33,383 nt of DNA, taken from positions 1 to 33,383 of the forward strand of contig CACBOA010000008.1 in assembly GCA_902540785.1 (NCBI GenBank). The letters are read 5' to 3'. The notes beneath the pieces were generated by a model. The model saw only the letters and a program-made list of their open reading frames with translations. It did no database searches and was not told the DNA's origin. Positions 1 through 6,435 of this stretch are shown here, piece by piece (the first letter of the stretch is position 1; each line of letters opens with the position of its first letter). Source of the stretch: an uncultured Pelagibacteraceae bacterium (GTDB taxonomy: Bacteria > Pseudomonadota > Alphaproteobacteria > Pelagibacterales > Pelagibacteraceae). The position numbers and the translations under genes were made by a program.

Positions 1-482
1 GAGCTATCTCCTGAATTCATTTTATTTTTATAAAGCTTTAAATTTTGATTGTTTAAACCTAGACCAAAATTATATAAATTTACCTCTTTATTTAATGATA
101 AATTGAGTTTAAGACACTCAAAGCTATTCTTATTTGGTTCAAAACATAAAAATTTATTAATTTTAACATTAGACTCAATTAATTGTTTTGAAACTAGACC
201 TATATTTGAACCTATATCTAAAAAAACATTATTTTCTTTAATTTTGTATTTTTTAATAAACTTGATTATTTCATAATCCCAATGTTTATTTTTTAGAACG
301 AAAGGTGTCATTATTTCGTCGGGTATTAGGTAAATCTTTTCTGTATTTTTTCCTAATCTGCAATTTTTTTTTAACTCTATTTCTAGTTTATTTATTGACA
401 AGTATTTTGATTCAGATTCTACTAATGACTTAAAAATAGTTTTGTAATGATTTTTTATAAATTTTGATAAATATTTCTTCAT
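1..482 (-). CDS. FkbM-family SAM-dependent methyltransferase (partial, C-terminus beyond left edge)
   Basis: The minus strand is open from an ATG at 482-480 to the window edge, giving the first 160 residues. Residues 84-95 contain the SAM-binding glycine-rich loop (FLDIGSNIG, with D89, G91, N93, G95). Residues 114-130 (FEPNKNSFECLKLNL) match the post-motif-II region typical of FkbM methyltransferases. These enzymes O-methylate sugars or small acceptors, and many lie in surface polysaccharide loci, as here. The gene is transcribed divergently from the neighbouring sugar operon, with 70 bases between the two starts. The acceptor cannot be told from sequence. The fold call is firm; a glycan substrate is inferred from context. 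Confidence 0.8.
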   Translation of the reverse strand, partial: MKKYLSKFIKNHYKTIFKSLVESESKYLSINKLEIELKKNCRLGKNTEKIYLIPDEIMTPFVLKNKHWDYEIIKFIKKYKIKENNVFLDIGSNIGLVSKQLIESNVKINKFLCFEPNKNSFECLKLNLSLNKEVNLYNFGLGLNNQNLKLYKNKMNSGDS

Positions 483-520
483 TTATAATGTTCTAATTTA
501 TTGCTTTCAATATACACAAC

Positions 521-536
521 TTATTGTATACATTAA
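521..536. promoter_or_regulatory. Imperfect palindrome in divergent intergenic region (possible operator)
   Basis: TTATTGTATACATTAA reads the same on both strands except for one mismatched pair of positions, and its core TGTATACA (525-532) is a perfect palindrome. It lies in the 70-base gap between the divergent methyltransferase and the ThDP-enzyme operon, 17 bases before the start at 553. The placement would suit a transcription factor site. AT-rich DNA produces such palindromes by chance, so this is only a candidate. No convincing -35/-10 pair was found in the gap. Confidence 0.25.
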
Positions 537-552
537 CAACAATTTTATCCAT

Positions 553-1152
553 ATGAACAAATCAAAACTAATTCAATTTGAAAATAATATTGCTCAACTT
601 TTTAATAATGCCAAGATAAAAGCGCCAATCCATCTTTATAGCAACAACGAGGATAATTTAATAAAAATTTTCAAAAAAATAAAAAAAAATGATTGGGTTT
701 TTTGTTCTTGGAGATCTCACTATCAATGTTTGCTTAAAGGAGTGCCGCCAAAAATCGTTGAAAAAGAGATATTAAATGGCAAATCTATTTCTTTATGTTT
801 TCCAGAATACAATATTTATTCTTCTGCTATAGTTGGTGGAGTAATTCCAATTGCTACTGGAGTAGCCTTATCAAATAAACTTAAAAAAAAGAAATCTAAA
901 GTTTATTGCTTTGTTGGTGAAATGACTGCTGAAACTGGAATTATGCATGAATGTCTAAAGTTTTCTATAAACAAAAATCTTCCTATTCATTTTATTGTTG
1001 AGGATAATGGTAAATCAGTTTGCACTGACACTAGAAAAGCATGGTCTAAAAAAAAATTAACATTTGATGGTATAAAAACTAAATTTGTTAGTTATTACAA
1101 ATATAAACTTAAATATCCTCATGCTGGCGCTGGAAAGAGAGTGCAGTTTTAA
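553..1152 (+). CDS. ThDP-dependent enzyme, E1-alpha-like (PP-domain) subunit
   Basis: A 199-residue protein resembling the ThDP-binding core of 2-oxoacid dehydrogenase E1-alpha subunits. Recognisable pieces are WRSHYQCLLKG (53-63), VGGVIPIATGVALSNK (94-109) and the cofactor loop from 122 to 152. In E1-alpha that loop begins GDG and ends NN. Here it begins G122-E123-M124 and ends E150-D151-N152, so the terminal Asn metal ligand is kept but the Asp ligand is Glu. The protein is much shorter than E1-alpha (about 330-400 residues). The next gene, which supplies the partner pyrimidine-binding domain, starts inside this stop codon (TAATG). No lipoyl E2 or E3 gene is near, which argues for a decarboxylase or carboligase in sugar synthesis rather than a dehydrogenase complex. 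The substrate is unknown. Confidence 0.7.
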   Translation: MNKSKLIQFENNIAQLFNNAKIKAPIHLYSNNEDNLIKIFKKIKKNDWVFCSWRSHYQCLLKGVPPKIVEKEILNGKSISLCFPEYNIYSSAIVGGVIPIATGVALSNKLKKKKSKVYCFVGEMTAETGIMHECLKFSINKNLPIHFIVEDNGKSVCTDTRKAWSKKKLTFDGIKTKFVSYYKYKLKYPHAGAGKRVQF

Positions 1153-1688
1153 TGAAATATTTTAATGAACTTAAAAAATCGATGGAATTTTTGGATAAAA
1201 GTAAAAAGACATTATTTATTGGTCAAGCCGTTGAAGTTCCTGGTACAGCTATGTCAAACACACTTAAGAATGTTAAAAAAAGCAAAAGAATTGAATTACC
1301 AGTCGCTGAGGAAATGCAAATGGGAATGACTATTGGAATGTTAATGTCCGGATATGTACCTATTAGTATCTATCCAAGATGGAATTTCTTACTATTAGCA
1401 ATGAATCAATTGGTTAATCATTTAGATAAACTATCAACAATGACTGATAATAAATATAAGTCTAAAGCGATTATTAGAACAAGCATAGGATCCGAGAGAC
1501 CTCTGCACCCACAGTATCAACATATAGGAGATTACAGTTCTCAAATAAAAAAAATGTGCAAAAATATAAATGTCGTAAGGCTCTCAAATCCTAATCAGAT
1601 TTTAAAAGAATATAAAAAAGCTTTTAATAGAAAAGATGGAGTAAGTACAATCTTGGTAGAGTATGGTGATTATTACAACGAAAAATAA
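1152..1688 (+). CDS. ThDP-dependent enzyme, E1-beta-like (pyrimidine-domain) subunit, lacking the C-terminal domain
   Basis: A 178-residue protein resembling the N-terminal half of E1-beta/transketolase. ELPVAEEMQMGMTIGMLMSG (48-67) corresponds to the segment that carries the catalytic Glu contacting the ThDP aminopyrimidine, most likely E53. FLLLAMNQLVNHLDKL, about residues 78-93, matches the family helix that follows. E1-beta is normally about 330 residues and ends in a transketolase C-terminal domain. Here the protein stops after the pyrimidine domain and the domain is not encoded downstream. Overlap with the preceding stop implies translational coupling and 1:1 expression of an alpha/beta pair. 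The pair could act as a C2 carboligase or decarboxylase in nucleotide-sugar modification, which is inference. Confidence 0.7.
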   Translation: MKYFNELKKSMEFLDKSKKTLFIGQAVEVPGTAMSNTLKNVKKSKRIELPVAEEMQMGMTIGMLMSGYVPISIYPRWNFLLLAMNQLVNHLDKLSTMTDNKYKSKAIIRTSIGSERPLHPQYQHIGDYSSQIKKMCKNINVVRLSNPNQILKEYKKAFNRKDGVSTILVEYGDYYNEK

Positions 1689-1691
1689 AAT

Positions 1692-2672
1692 ATGATAATA
1701 ACAAAAACACCCTATCGTATTTCATTTTTTGGTGGTGGTTCTGATTATCCTGAATGGTTTAATAAATATTATGGTGAGGTTATTTCAACTACAATAAATA
1801 AATATTTATATATATCTTGTAGAGAATTGCCGCATTTTTTTAAACATAAATTTAGAATTGTTTATTCCAAAATTGAAAATGTTAAAACAATAAACAAAAT
1901 AAAACATAACGGTGTGAAGCAATTACTCAATTATTTAAAAGTAAAAAATGGATTAGAAATTCATTATGATGGTGACCTCCCATCAAGAAGTGGCATGGGA
2001 TCTAGTTCTTGTTTTATTGTTGGTTTACTAAACGCGTTATCAAAAGATCAAAATATAAACTTAAATAAAAAAAAACTTGCAAATATGAGTATAGAAATAG
2101 AGAGAAATATAATGAAAGAAAATGTAGGATTGCAGGACCAAATAGCTGCAAGTTATGGTGGATTTAATAGAATTAGATTTGAAAAAAATAATTATACTGT
2201 AAATAAAATAATATGTAAAAAATCATTTAGAGATGATTTAAATAAAAAACTATTTTTGCTATACACAGGAAAATCTAGAACAGCAGAAAAAATTACAAGA
2301 TCATATACAAATAAACTTAGTCAAAATAAAAAAAAAAATATCAAAAAAATTCTAGATTTTGTTGATCAAGCAAAAAAAATCATTAAACAAAATAATTCAG
2401 ATGATTTTGGATATTTATTAAATGAAACCTGGCATCAAAAAAGAGAATTAAGTAAATTAGTCTCAAACAATAAAATTGACTATTTATATAAAAAAGGCAT
2501 ATCCAGTGGTGCCCTAGGAGGAAAATTATTGGGTGCTGGAGGTGGAGGTTTTTTAATGTTTTATGTAAATCTGAATAAAAAAAAAGATTTTTTAAAATCT
2601 TTCGAAAATAATGTTATTGTTCCAATTCAGTTGTCAAATGTAGGATCAGAAATTATATTTTATGAGAAGTAA
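1692..2672 (+). CDS. hddA: D-glycero-D-manno-heptose 7-phosphate kinase (GHMP family)
   Basis: A 326-residue GHMP kinase. The N-terminus (TPYRISFFGGGSDYPEW, 6-22) is characteristic of HddA-type sugar kinases. The ATP-binding GHMP motif is LPSRSGMGSSS (96-106). The C-terminal glycine-rich motif GGKLLGAGGGGF lies at about 275-287. HddA phosphorylates D-glycero-D-manno-heptose 7-phosphate at C1 in the cytoplasm, giving the 1,7-bisphosphate. The partner enzymes GmhA, GmhB and HddC are all encoded on the opposite strand in this window, which supports the assignment over a fucokinase or other GHMP enzyme. The gene begins 3 bases after the preceding stop and overlaps the next gene by 11 bases. It contains an unusually long run of 11 A at 2328-2338, read in frame. 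Confidence 0.82.
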   Translation: MIITKTPYRISFFGGGSDYPEWFNKYYGEVISTTINKYLYISCRELPHFFKHKFRIVYSKIENVKTINKIKHNGVKQLLNYLKVKNGLEIHYDGDLPSRSGMGSSSCFIVGLLNALSKDQNINLNKKKLANMSIEIERNIMKENVGLQDQIAASYGGFNRIRFEKNNYTVNKIICKKSFRDDLNKKLFLLYTGKSRTAEKITRSYTNKLSQNKKKNIKKILDFVDQAKKIIKQNNSDDFGYLLNETWHQKRELSKLVSNNKIDYLYKKGISSGALGGKLLGAGGGGFLMFYVNLNKKKDFLKSFENNVIVPIQLSNVGSEIIFYEK

Positions 2673-3837
2673 ATTTAATCATCCATTAATGTACGACAAT
2701 ATTACTATCGAGGATAGAAAAATTGCTGCAAATTATATTAGAAACAGTAATATTTTTACTCAATCAAAAAAAGTTAAAGAGTTTGAACAAAAATGGTCTA
2801 AATGGCTTGGAGTAAAATATAGTATTTTTGTAAACTCTGGTTCATCTGCGAATTATCTAACTTTTTTAGCAATTAAAATAATTTACGGGACAGGCGAGGT
2901 AATTGTACCACCTTTAACTTGGAATTCAGATATAAACGCAGTTATTCAAAATGACTTTAAAGCAAAGTTTGTTGATATAAGTCTCAATACTTTATCAATG
3001 GATCCAAATAAGATTCTAAAAAATCTGAACAAAAATACAAAAGCAGTTTTTCTCACACACGCCCAAGGTTTTAATGGACTAACTGATAAACTTATTAAAT
3101 CTTTAAATAAAAAAAAAATATTGTTGATAGAAGATGTTTGTGAATCTCATGGTGCAACTTTTAAAAACAAAAAATTAGGATCATTTGGAAAAATTTCAAA
3201 TTTTTCTTTTTACTACGCTCATCATCTGTCTACAATTGAAGGAGGTATGATTTGTACAAATGATAAAAAAATTTATGAAACAATAAGAATTTTAAGAGGT
3301 CATGGCCTTCTAAGAGAATCAGGAAATAAGAAATTCGAGAATAAAATAAAAAAAAAATATAATAAACTTTCTCCAAACTTTATTTTTTTATATCCAGGTT
3401 TCAATATGAGAAATAATGAAATTCAGGCAATAATAGGCATAAATCAGCTTAAAAGACTTGATGCAAATAACAAACTTAGGGCTAAAAATTTTCAATTTTT
3501 TTTAAGTAAGTTAGATAAAAATAAATTTTTTACAGACTATCTGATCAAAGGTAATTCAAATTATGCATTTCCTTTAATACTAAAAACAAAATCTTTTAGG
3601 AACAGAGATAGATTTGAAAAACATTTAACAAAAAATAGGGTTGAATTTAGAAGAGGTAATGCAGGAGGTGGTAATCAGATGCGACAGCCATATTTAAAAA
3701 AAGTTATTAAAGTAAAAAATTTTAATAATTTCCAAAACGTAGAGCGTGTACATCATTTTGGATACTACATAGGTAACTTCCCTCAATTGTCCAAAAAAAA
3801 TATTATAAAATTGGTTAATATAATAAACAATTATTAA
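2662..3837 (+). CDS. DegT/DnrJ/EryC1-fold PLP enzyme lacking the PLP lysine; ColD-like sugar 3-dehydratase candidate
   Basis: A 391-residue sugar aminotransferase-fold protein. NSGSSANYL (58-66) is the PLP phosphate loop, EDVCESHGA (157-165) carries the Asp that contacts the PLP pyridine nitrogen, and FYYAHHLSTIEGGM (183-196) is the segment that normally holds the Schiff-base lysine. Here the lysine position is His187. A His at this place is the hallmark of the 3-deoxygenating enzymes ColD (GDP-4-keto-6-deoxymannose 3-dehydratase) and RfbH/E1. The only cysteines are C160 and C198, so the RfbH-type iron-sulfur cluster is absent and ColD chemistry fits better. NAGGGNQMRQPY lies near 333-344. 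The likely role is removal of the C3 hydroxyl from a 4-keto nucleotide sugar, possibly GDP-linked. The precise substrate is not visible. Confidence 0.75.
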   Translation: MRSKFNHPLMYDNITIEDRKIAANYIRNSNIFTQSKKVKEFEQKWSKWLGVKYSIFVNSGSSANYLTFLAIKIIYGTGEVIVPPLTWNSDINAVIQNDFKAKFVDISLNTLSMDPNKILKNLNKNTKAVFLTHAQGFNGLTDKLIKSLNKKKILLIEDVCESHGATFKNKKLGSFGKISNFSFYYAHHLSTIEGGMICTNDKKIYETIRILRGHGLLRESGNKKFENKIKKKYNKLSPNFIFLYPGFNMRNNEIQAIIGINQLKRLDANNKLRAKNFQFFLSKLDKNKFFTDYLIKGNSNYAFPLILKTKSFRNRDRFEKHLTKNRVEFRRGNAGGGNQMRQPYLKKVIKVKNFNNFQNVERVHHFGYYIGNFPQLSKKNIIKLVNIINNY

Positions 3838-3840
3838 TGT

Positions 3841-4314
3841 ATGTTAAAAGTAAAAACTTTTAAATCTACAATATTTAAAGATCACAGAGGTCTTTATTGG
3901 ACATCTTGGGAGAGGAAAAAAAATAGTTTAAATTTCAATCACGATAAATTCTCTATATCTAAAAAAAATACTTTAAGAGGTTTACATGGGGATTCAAAAA
4001 CTTGGAAACTTGTAAGTTGTGTTTTTGGAAAAGTATTTTTTGTTATTGTTAATTATGATAAAAAATCCCAAGATTATCTTAAGTTTAAAACAATGATACT
4101 TAAACAAGGTGAAAATATGCAAGTACTAATACCACCTTTGCATTTAAATGGTTTCTTGTGTTTATCGAATAGTTGCGTTTTTCATTATAAGTTATTTTAT
4201 AAGGGCAAATATTTTGATGTTGGTAAACAGATTTCATTAAAATGGAATGATAAATCACTAAAAATTAAATGGCCGAAGAAAAAAAAACTAATATTAAGCA
4301 AACGAGATAGATGA
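3841..4314 (+). CDS. RmlC-like nucleotide-sugar 3,5-epimerase (cupin)
   Basis: A 157-residue protein of the dTDP-4-dehydrorhamnose 3,5-epimerase fold. HDKFSISKKNTLRGLHGD (34-51) contains the family RGLH motif with the catalytic His at 49. PPLHLNGFLCL (98-108) is the second cupin motif, and ISLKWNDKSLKIKWP, near 131-145, matches the conserved C-terminal strand. It is somewhat short beside RmlC (about 180 residues). RmlC-like epimerases also act on GDP-4-keto-6-deoxyheptose in heptose modification pathways, and that role would suit this locus. It starts 3 bases after the preceding stop and overlaps the next gene by 4 bases (ATGA). Epimerase activity on a 4-keto sugar is likely; the sugar is inferred. 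Confidence 0.72.
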   Translation: MLKVKTFKSTIFKDHRGLYWTSWERKKNSLNFNHDKFSISKKNTLRGLHGDSKTWKLVSCVFGKVFFVIVNYDKKSQDYLKFKTMILKQGENMQVLIPPLHLNGFLCLSNSCVFHYKLFYKGKYFDVGKQISLKWNDKSLKIKWPKKKKLILSKRDR

Positions 4315-5249
4315 AAAATTATAAAATTTTAATTACAGGTGGCGCCGGATATATAGGTTCAATGTTATCAACAAAGCTTATTGATCTTGGTAATCAAGTT
4401 ACAGTTATAGATATTTTGGAGTATGACACTCGTTCATTAAGTCATTTATATTTAAATAAAAATTTTACCTTTTATAAAAAAGATGTAAGGGACAAAAAAT
4501 TTCTAAAAAAAATAATAAATAAATTTGACTGTGTGATCCCCTTAGCAGGTTTGGTAGGTGCTCCATTGTGTGAAAAAAGAAAAAAGGATGCAATCGAAAT
4601 AAATTTAAATGCAGTGAAAGATTTAGTTTCAATGTTATCAAAAAAACAAAAAATTATATTTACGAACTCAAATTCAGGTTATGGTATTGGAAGTAAACAA
4701 AAATTTTGTGATGAAAATTCTTCATTAAATCCAATTTCACTTTATGGCAGAACAAAAGTTGATGCTGAGAAAATTGTAATGAAATTTAAAAATGCAATAA
4801 GTTTTAGGCTCGCAACTGTTTTTGGTTATTCTTATAGAATGCGAACAGACTTATTGTTAAATAATTTAGTTCTCCTTTCCATGAGAGATAAAAAACTAGA
4901 TATATTTGAGTCTAATTTTAGAAGAAATTTTATTCACGTGAGAGATGTTTGTGACGGAATAATTTATGCAATCTATAATTTTAATAAATTGAAATCTAAT
5001 GTTTACAATTTAGGTATGTCAAAAGCAAATATTACAAAATTTGAAATGGTAAAAAAAATAAAGAAGCATATTGGAAAATTAAAAATAAAAAAAATTCATA
5101 ATGTTAAAGATCCAGACAAAAGAGATTATTTTGTAAGCAATAAAAAAATTGAAAAAAAAGGATTTAAAGCAAAAATTGATATTGATAAAGGAATTAAAGA
5201 ACTAATTGAGGTTTACAAAGCTCATAAAGATTTTATCAACAACTATTAA
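4311..5249 (+). CDS. NAD(P)-dependent sugar epimerase/dehydratase (extended SDR, GalE-like)
   Basis: A 312-residue extended short-chain dehydrogenase. The Rossmann motif TGGAGYIGS is at 9-17, acidic D34 at the end of the second strand favours NAD, and the catalytic YGRTK has Y145 and K149. The upstream catalytic Ser/Thr probably lies in TNSNSGYG (118-125). RRNFIHVRDVCDGI, near 204-217, is the usual substrate-domain motif. It could be a C4 epimerase, a 4,6-dehydratase or a 4-keto reductase; these cannot be separated by eye. No separate GMD-type GDP-sugar 4,6-dehydratase is present, so either this enzyme does that step or the dehydratase lies beyond the left edge. The final base of its stop region overlaps the stop of the convergent gene. 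Confidence 0.75.
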   Translation: MKNYKILITGGAGYIGSMLSTKLIDLGNQVTVIDILEYDTRSLSHLYLNKNFTFYKKDVRDKKFLKKIINKFDCVIPLAGLVGAPLCEKRKKDAIEINLNAVKDLVSMLSKKQKIIFTNSNSGYGIGSKQKFCDENSSLNPISLYGRTKVDAEKIVMKFKNAISFRLATVFGYSYRMRTDLLLNNLVLLSMRDKKLDIFESNFRRNFIHVRDVCDGIIYAIYNFNKLKSNVYNLGMSKANITKFEMVKKIKKHIGKLKIKKIHNVKDPDKRDYFVSNKKIEKKGFKAKIDIDKGIKELIEVYKAHKDFINNY

Positions 5250-6430
5250 TTTAATATTTTGTTTAACTTTTTTAAATTTATATTATTAATATTCATGAAT
5301 TTAACACCTGTTTTGTTTGCACAAATCTCATCAGATATTTGATCTCCTATCATTATAGATTTTTTTTTAATTAAAGACCAATTTTGAAAAAGATTTAATA
5401 ACATTCCATTTCCAGGTTTACGAAGATTTGTTTTTTTTCTATAAATTTTTAATTTTGCATCTTCATGAAATGGACAAAATTGAACATCGTCTATAAAAAT
5501 ATCTAACGAACATAATCTCTTTTTCAATTCTAATTGAAAATTAAAAAATTGTTTTTCAGTAAAAATTCCTTTTCCTATACCTGATTGATTTGTAACTATA
5601 AAAATATAAATGTTTTTTTTATTTATGTTTCTTAAAGTATTTACAAAGTTTTTTTTAATTTTTAATTCATTAATATTATGGATATAACCTTTGTCATTTA
5701 TAATTGTGTTATCTCTATCAAGGAATAATGCGGGTCTTGTTAAATAATTAATGAGGTTTTTTTTAGCACTATTTAAATTTTTTGGGGTACCAATATCTAT
5801 AAAGAAATCGTTAAAAACTATTCCTTTTACTTTTTTTGTCTCAATCAATTTTGGTATAATATCGTTTTCTAAAGAATAATTTTTTCTTTTAATTTGTTTT
5901 AAAAAAAATTTATTAAATTTATAAATACCACCGTTAATTAAAATAGACTTTTTATGATAGGAAATTTGATTATATTTATTAATCTTTAAAAAAGTTAACT
6001 TCTTATTTGATTTATAATTATGATTTTTTACTAAAGATAGAAAAATTTCATTTTTCTTTAGTTTATAATTTATGACTTCTGATAAATTTATATCAAAAAA
6101 AGTATCACCATTAATAACAATAAATTCATTATTTATTTTATTATGAAGCTGCGAAAGTGATCCTGCAGTGCCAAGGGGCTTTTTTTCAATTATCACCTCT
6201 GTTTCAACAAAATTAAAATTTTTTTTATGATATTTCTTTTTAATTTGAGAACCTCTGTAACCAGCAAGAATATATAATTTATTAAAGTTATATTTACATA
6301 TCTTTTTTATTAATAAATCTAAAAATATAAAATTATTAATTTTAATTAATGGCTTTGGTTTTTTATTCAAATAATTCTTGATTCTTGAGCCTCTGCCCCC
6401 AGCCAAAATAATTATATCTGTTTTATTCAA
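5246..6430 (-). CDS. hddC-gmhB: Fusion of heptose 1-phosphate guanylyltransferase (HddC-like) and heptose 1,7-bisphosphate phosphatase (GmhB-like)
   Basis: A 394-residue two-domain protein. Residues 1 to about 228 are a sugar-nucleotidyltransferase: LAGGRGSRI (9-17), KPKPLIKI (24-31) and metal-binding NGDT with D109. Residues 232-394 are a HAD phosphatase of GmhB type: DRDNT (nucleophile D238, acid/base D240), VTNQSGIGKG (279-288), RKP (337-339) and GDQISDE (362-368). The pair would remove the 7-phosphate of heptose 1,7-bisphosphate and then load GMP on C1, consecutive steps to GDP-heptose. The GmhB zinc loop (CxH...CxC in E. coli GmhB) is degenerate: C319 remains, the His position is F321, and the CxC is T334-N-L336. 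It is last in the gmhA operon. Its stop codon overlaps that of the convergent SDR gene. Confidence 0.82.
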   Translation of the reverse strand: MNKTDIIILAGGRGSRIKNYLNKKPKPLIKINNFIFLDLLIKKICKYNFNKLYILAGYRGSQIKKKYHKKNFNFVETEVIIEKKPLGTAGSLSQLHNKINNEFIVINGDTFFDINLSEVINYKLKKNEIFLSLVKNHNYKSNKKLTFLKINKYNQISYHKKSILINGGIYKFNKFFLKQIKRKNYSLENDIIPKLIETKKVKGIVFNDFFIDIGTPKNLNSAKKNLINYLTRPALFLDRDNTIINDKGYIHNINELKIKKNFVNTLRNINKKNIYIFIVTNQSGIGKGIFTEKQFFNFQLELKKRLCSLDIFIDDVQFCPFHEDAKLKIYRKKTNLRKPGNGMLLNLFQNWSLIKKKSIMIGDQISDEICANKTGVKFMNINNINLKKLNKILN

Positions 6431-6435
6431 TTTTT

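Noticed and set aside
49-276. Plus-strand open frame of 75 codons near the left edge
   Set aside because: It lies entirely antisense to the FkbM methyltransferase, whose protein has clear motifs. The plus-strand product has no recognisable family features.
553-1688. Interpretation of the short ThDP genes as decayed pseudogenes
   Set aside because: Both frames are intact, coupled by a TAATG overlap, keep catalytic Glu53 and Asn152, and together supply exactly the two cofactor-binding domains.
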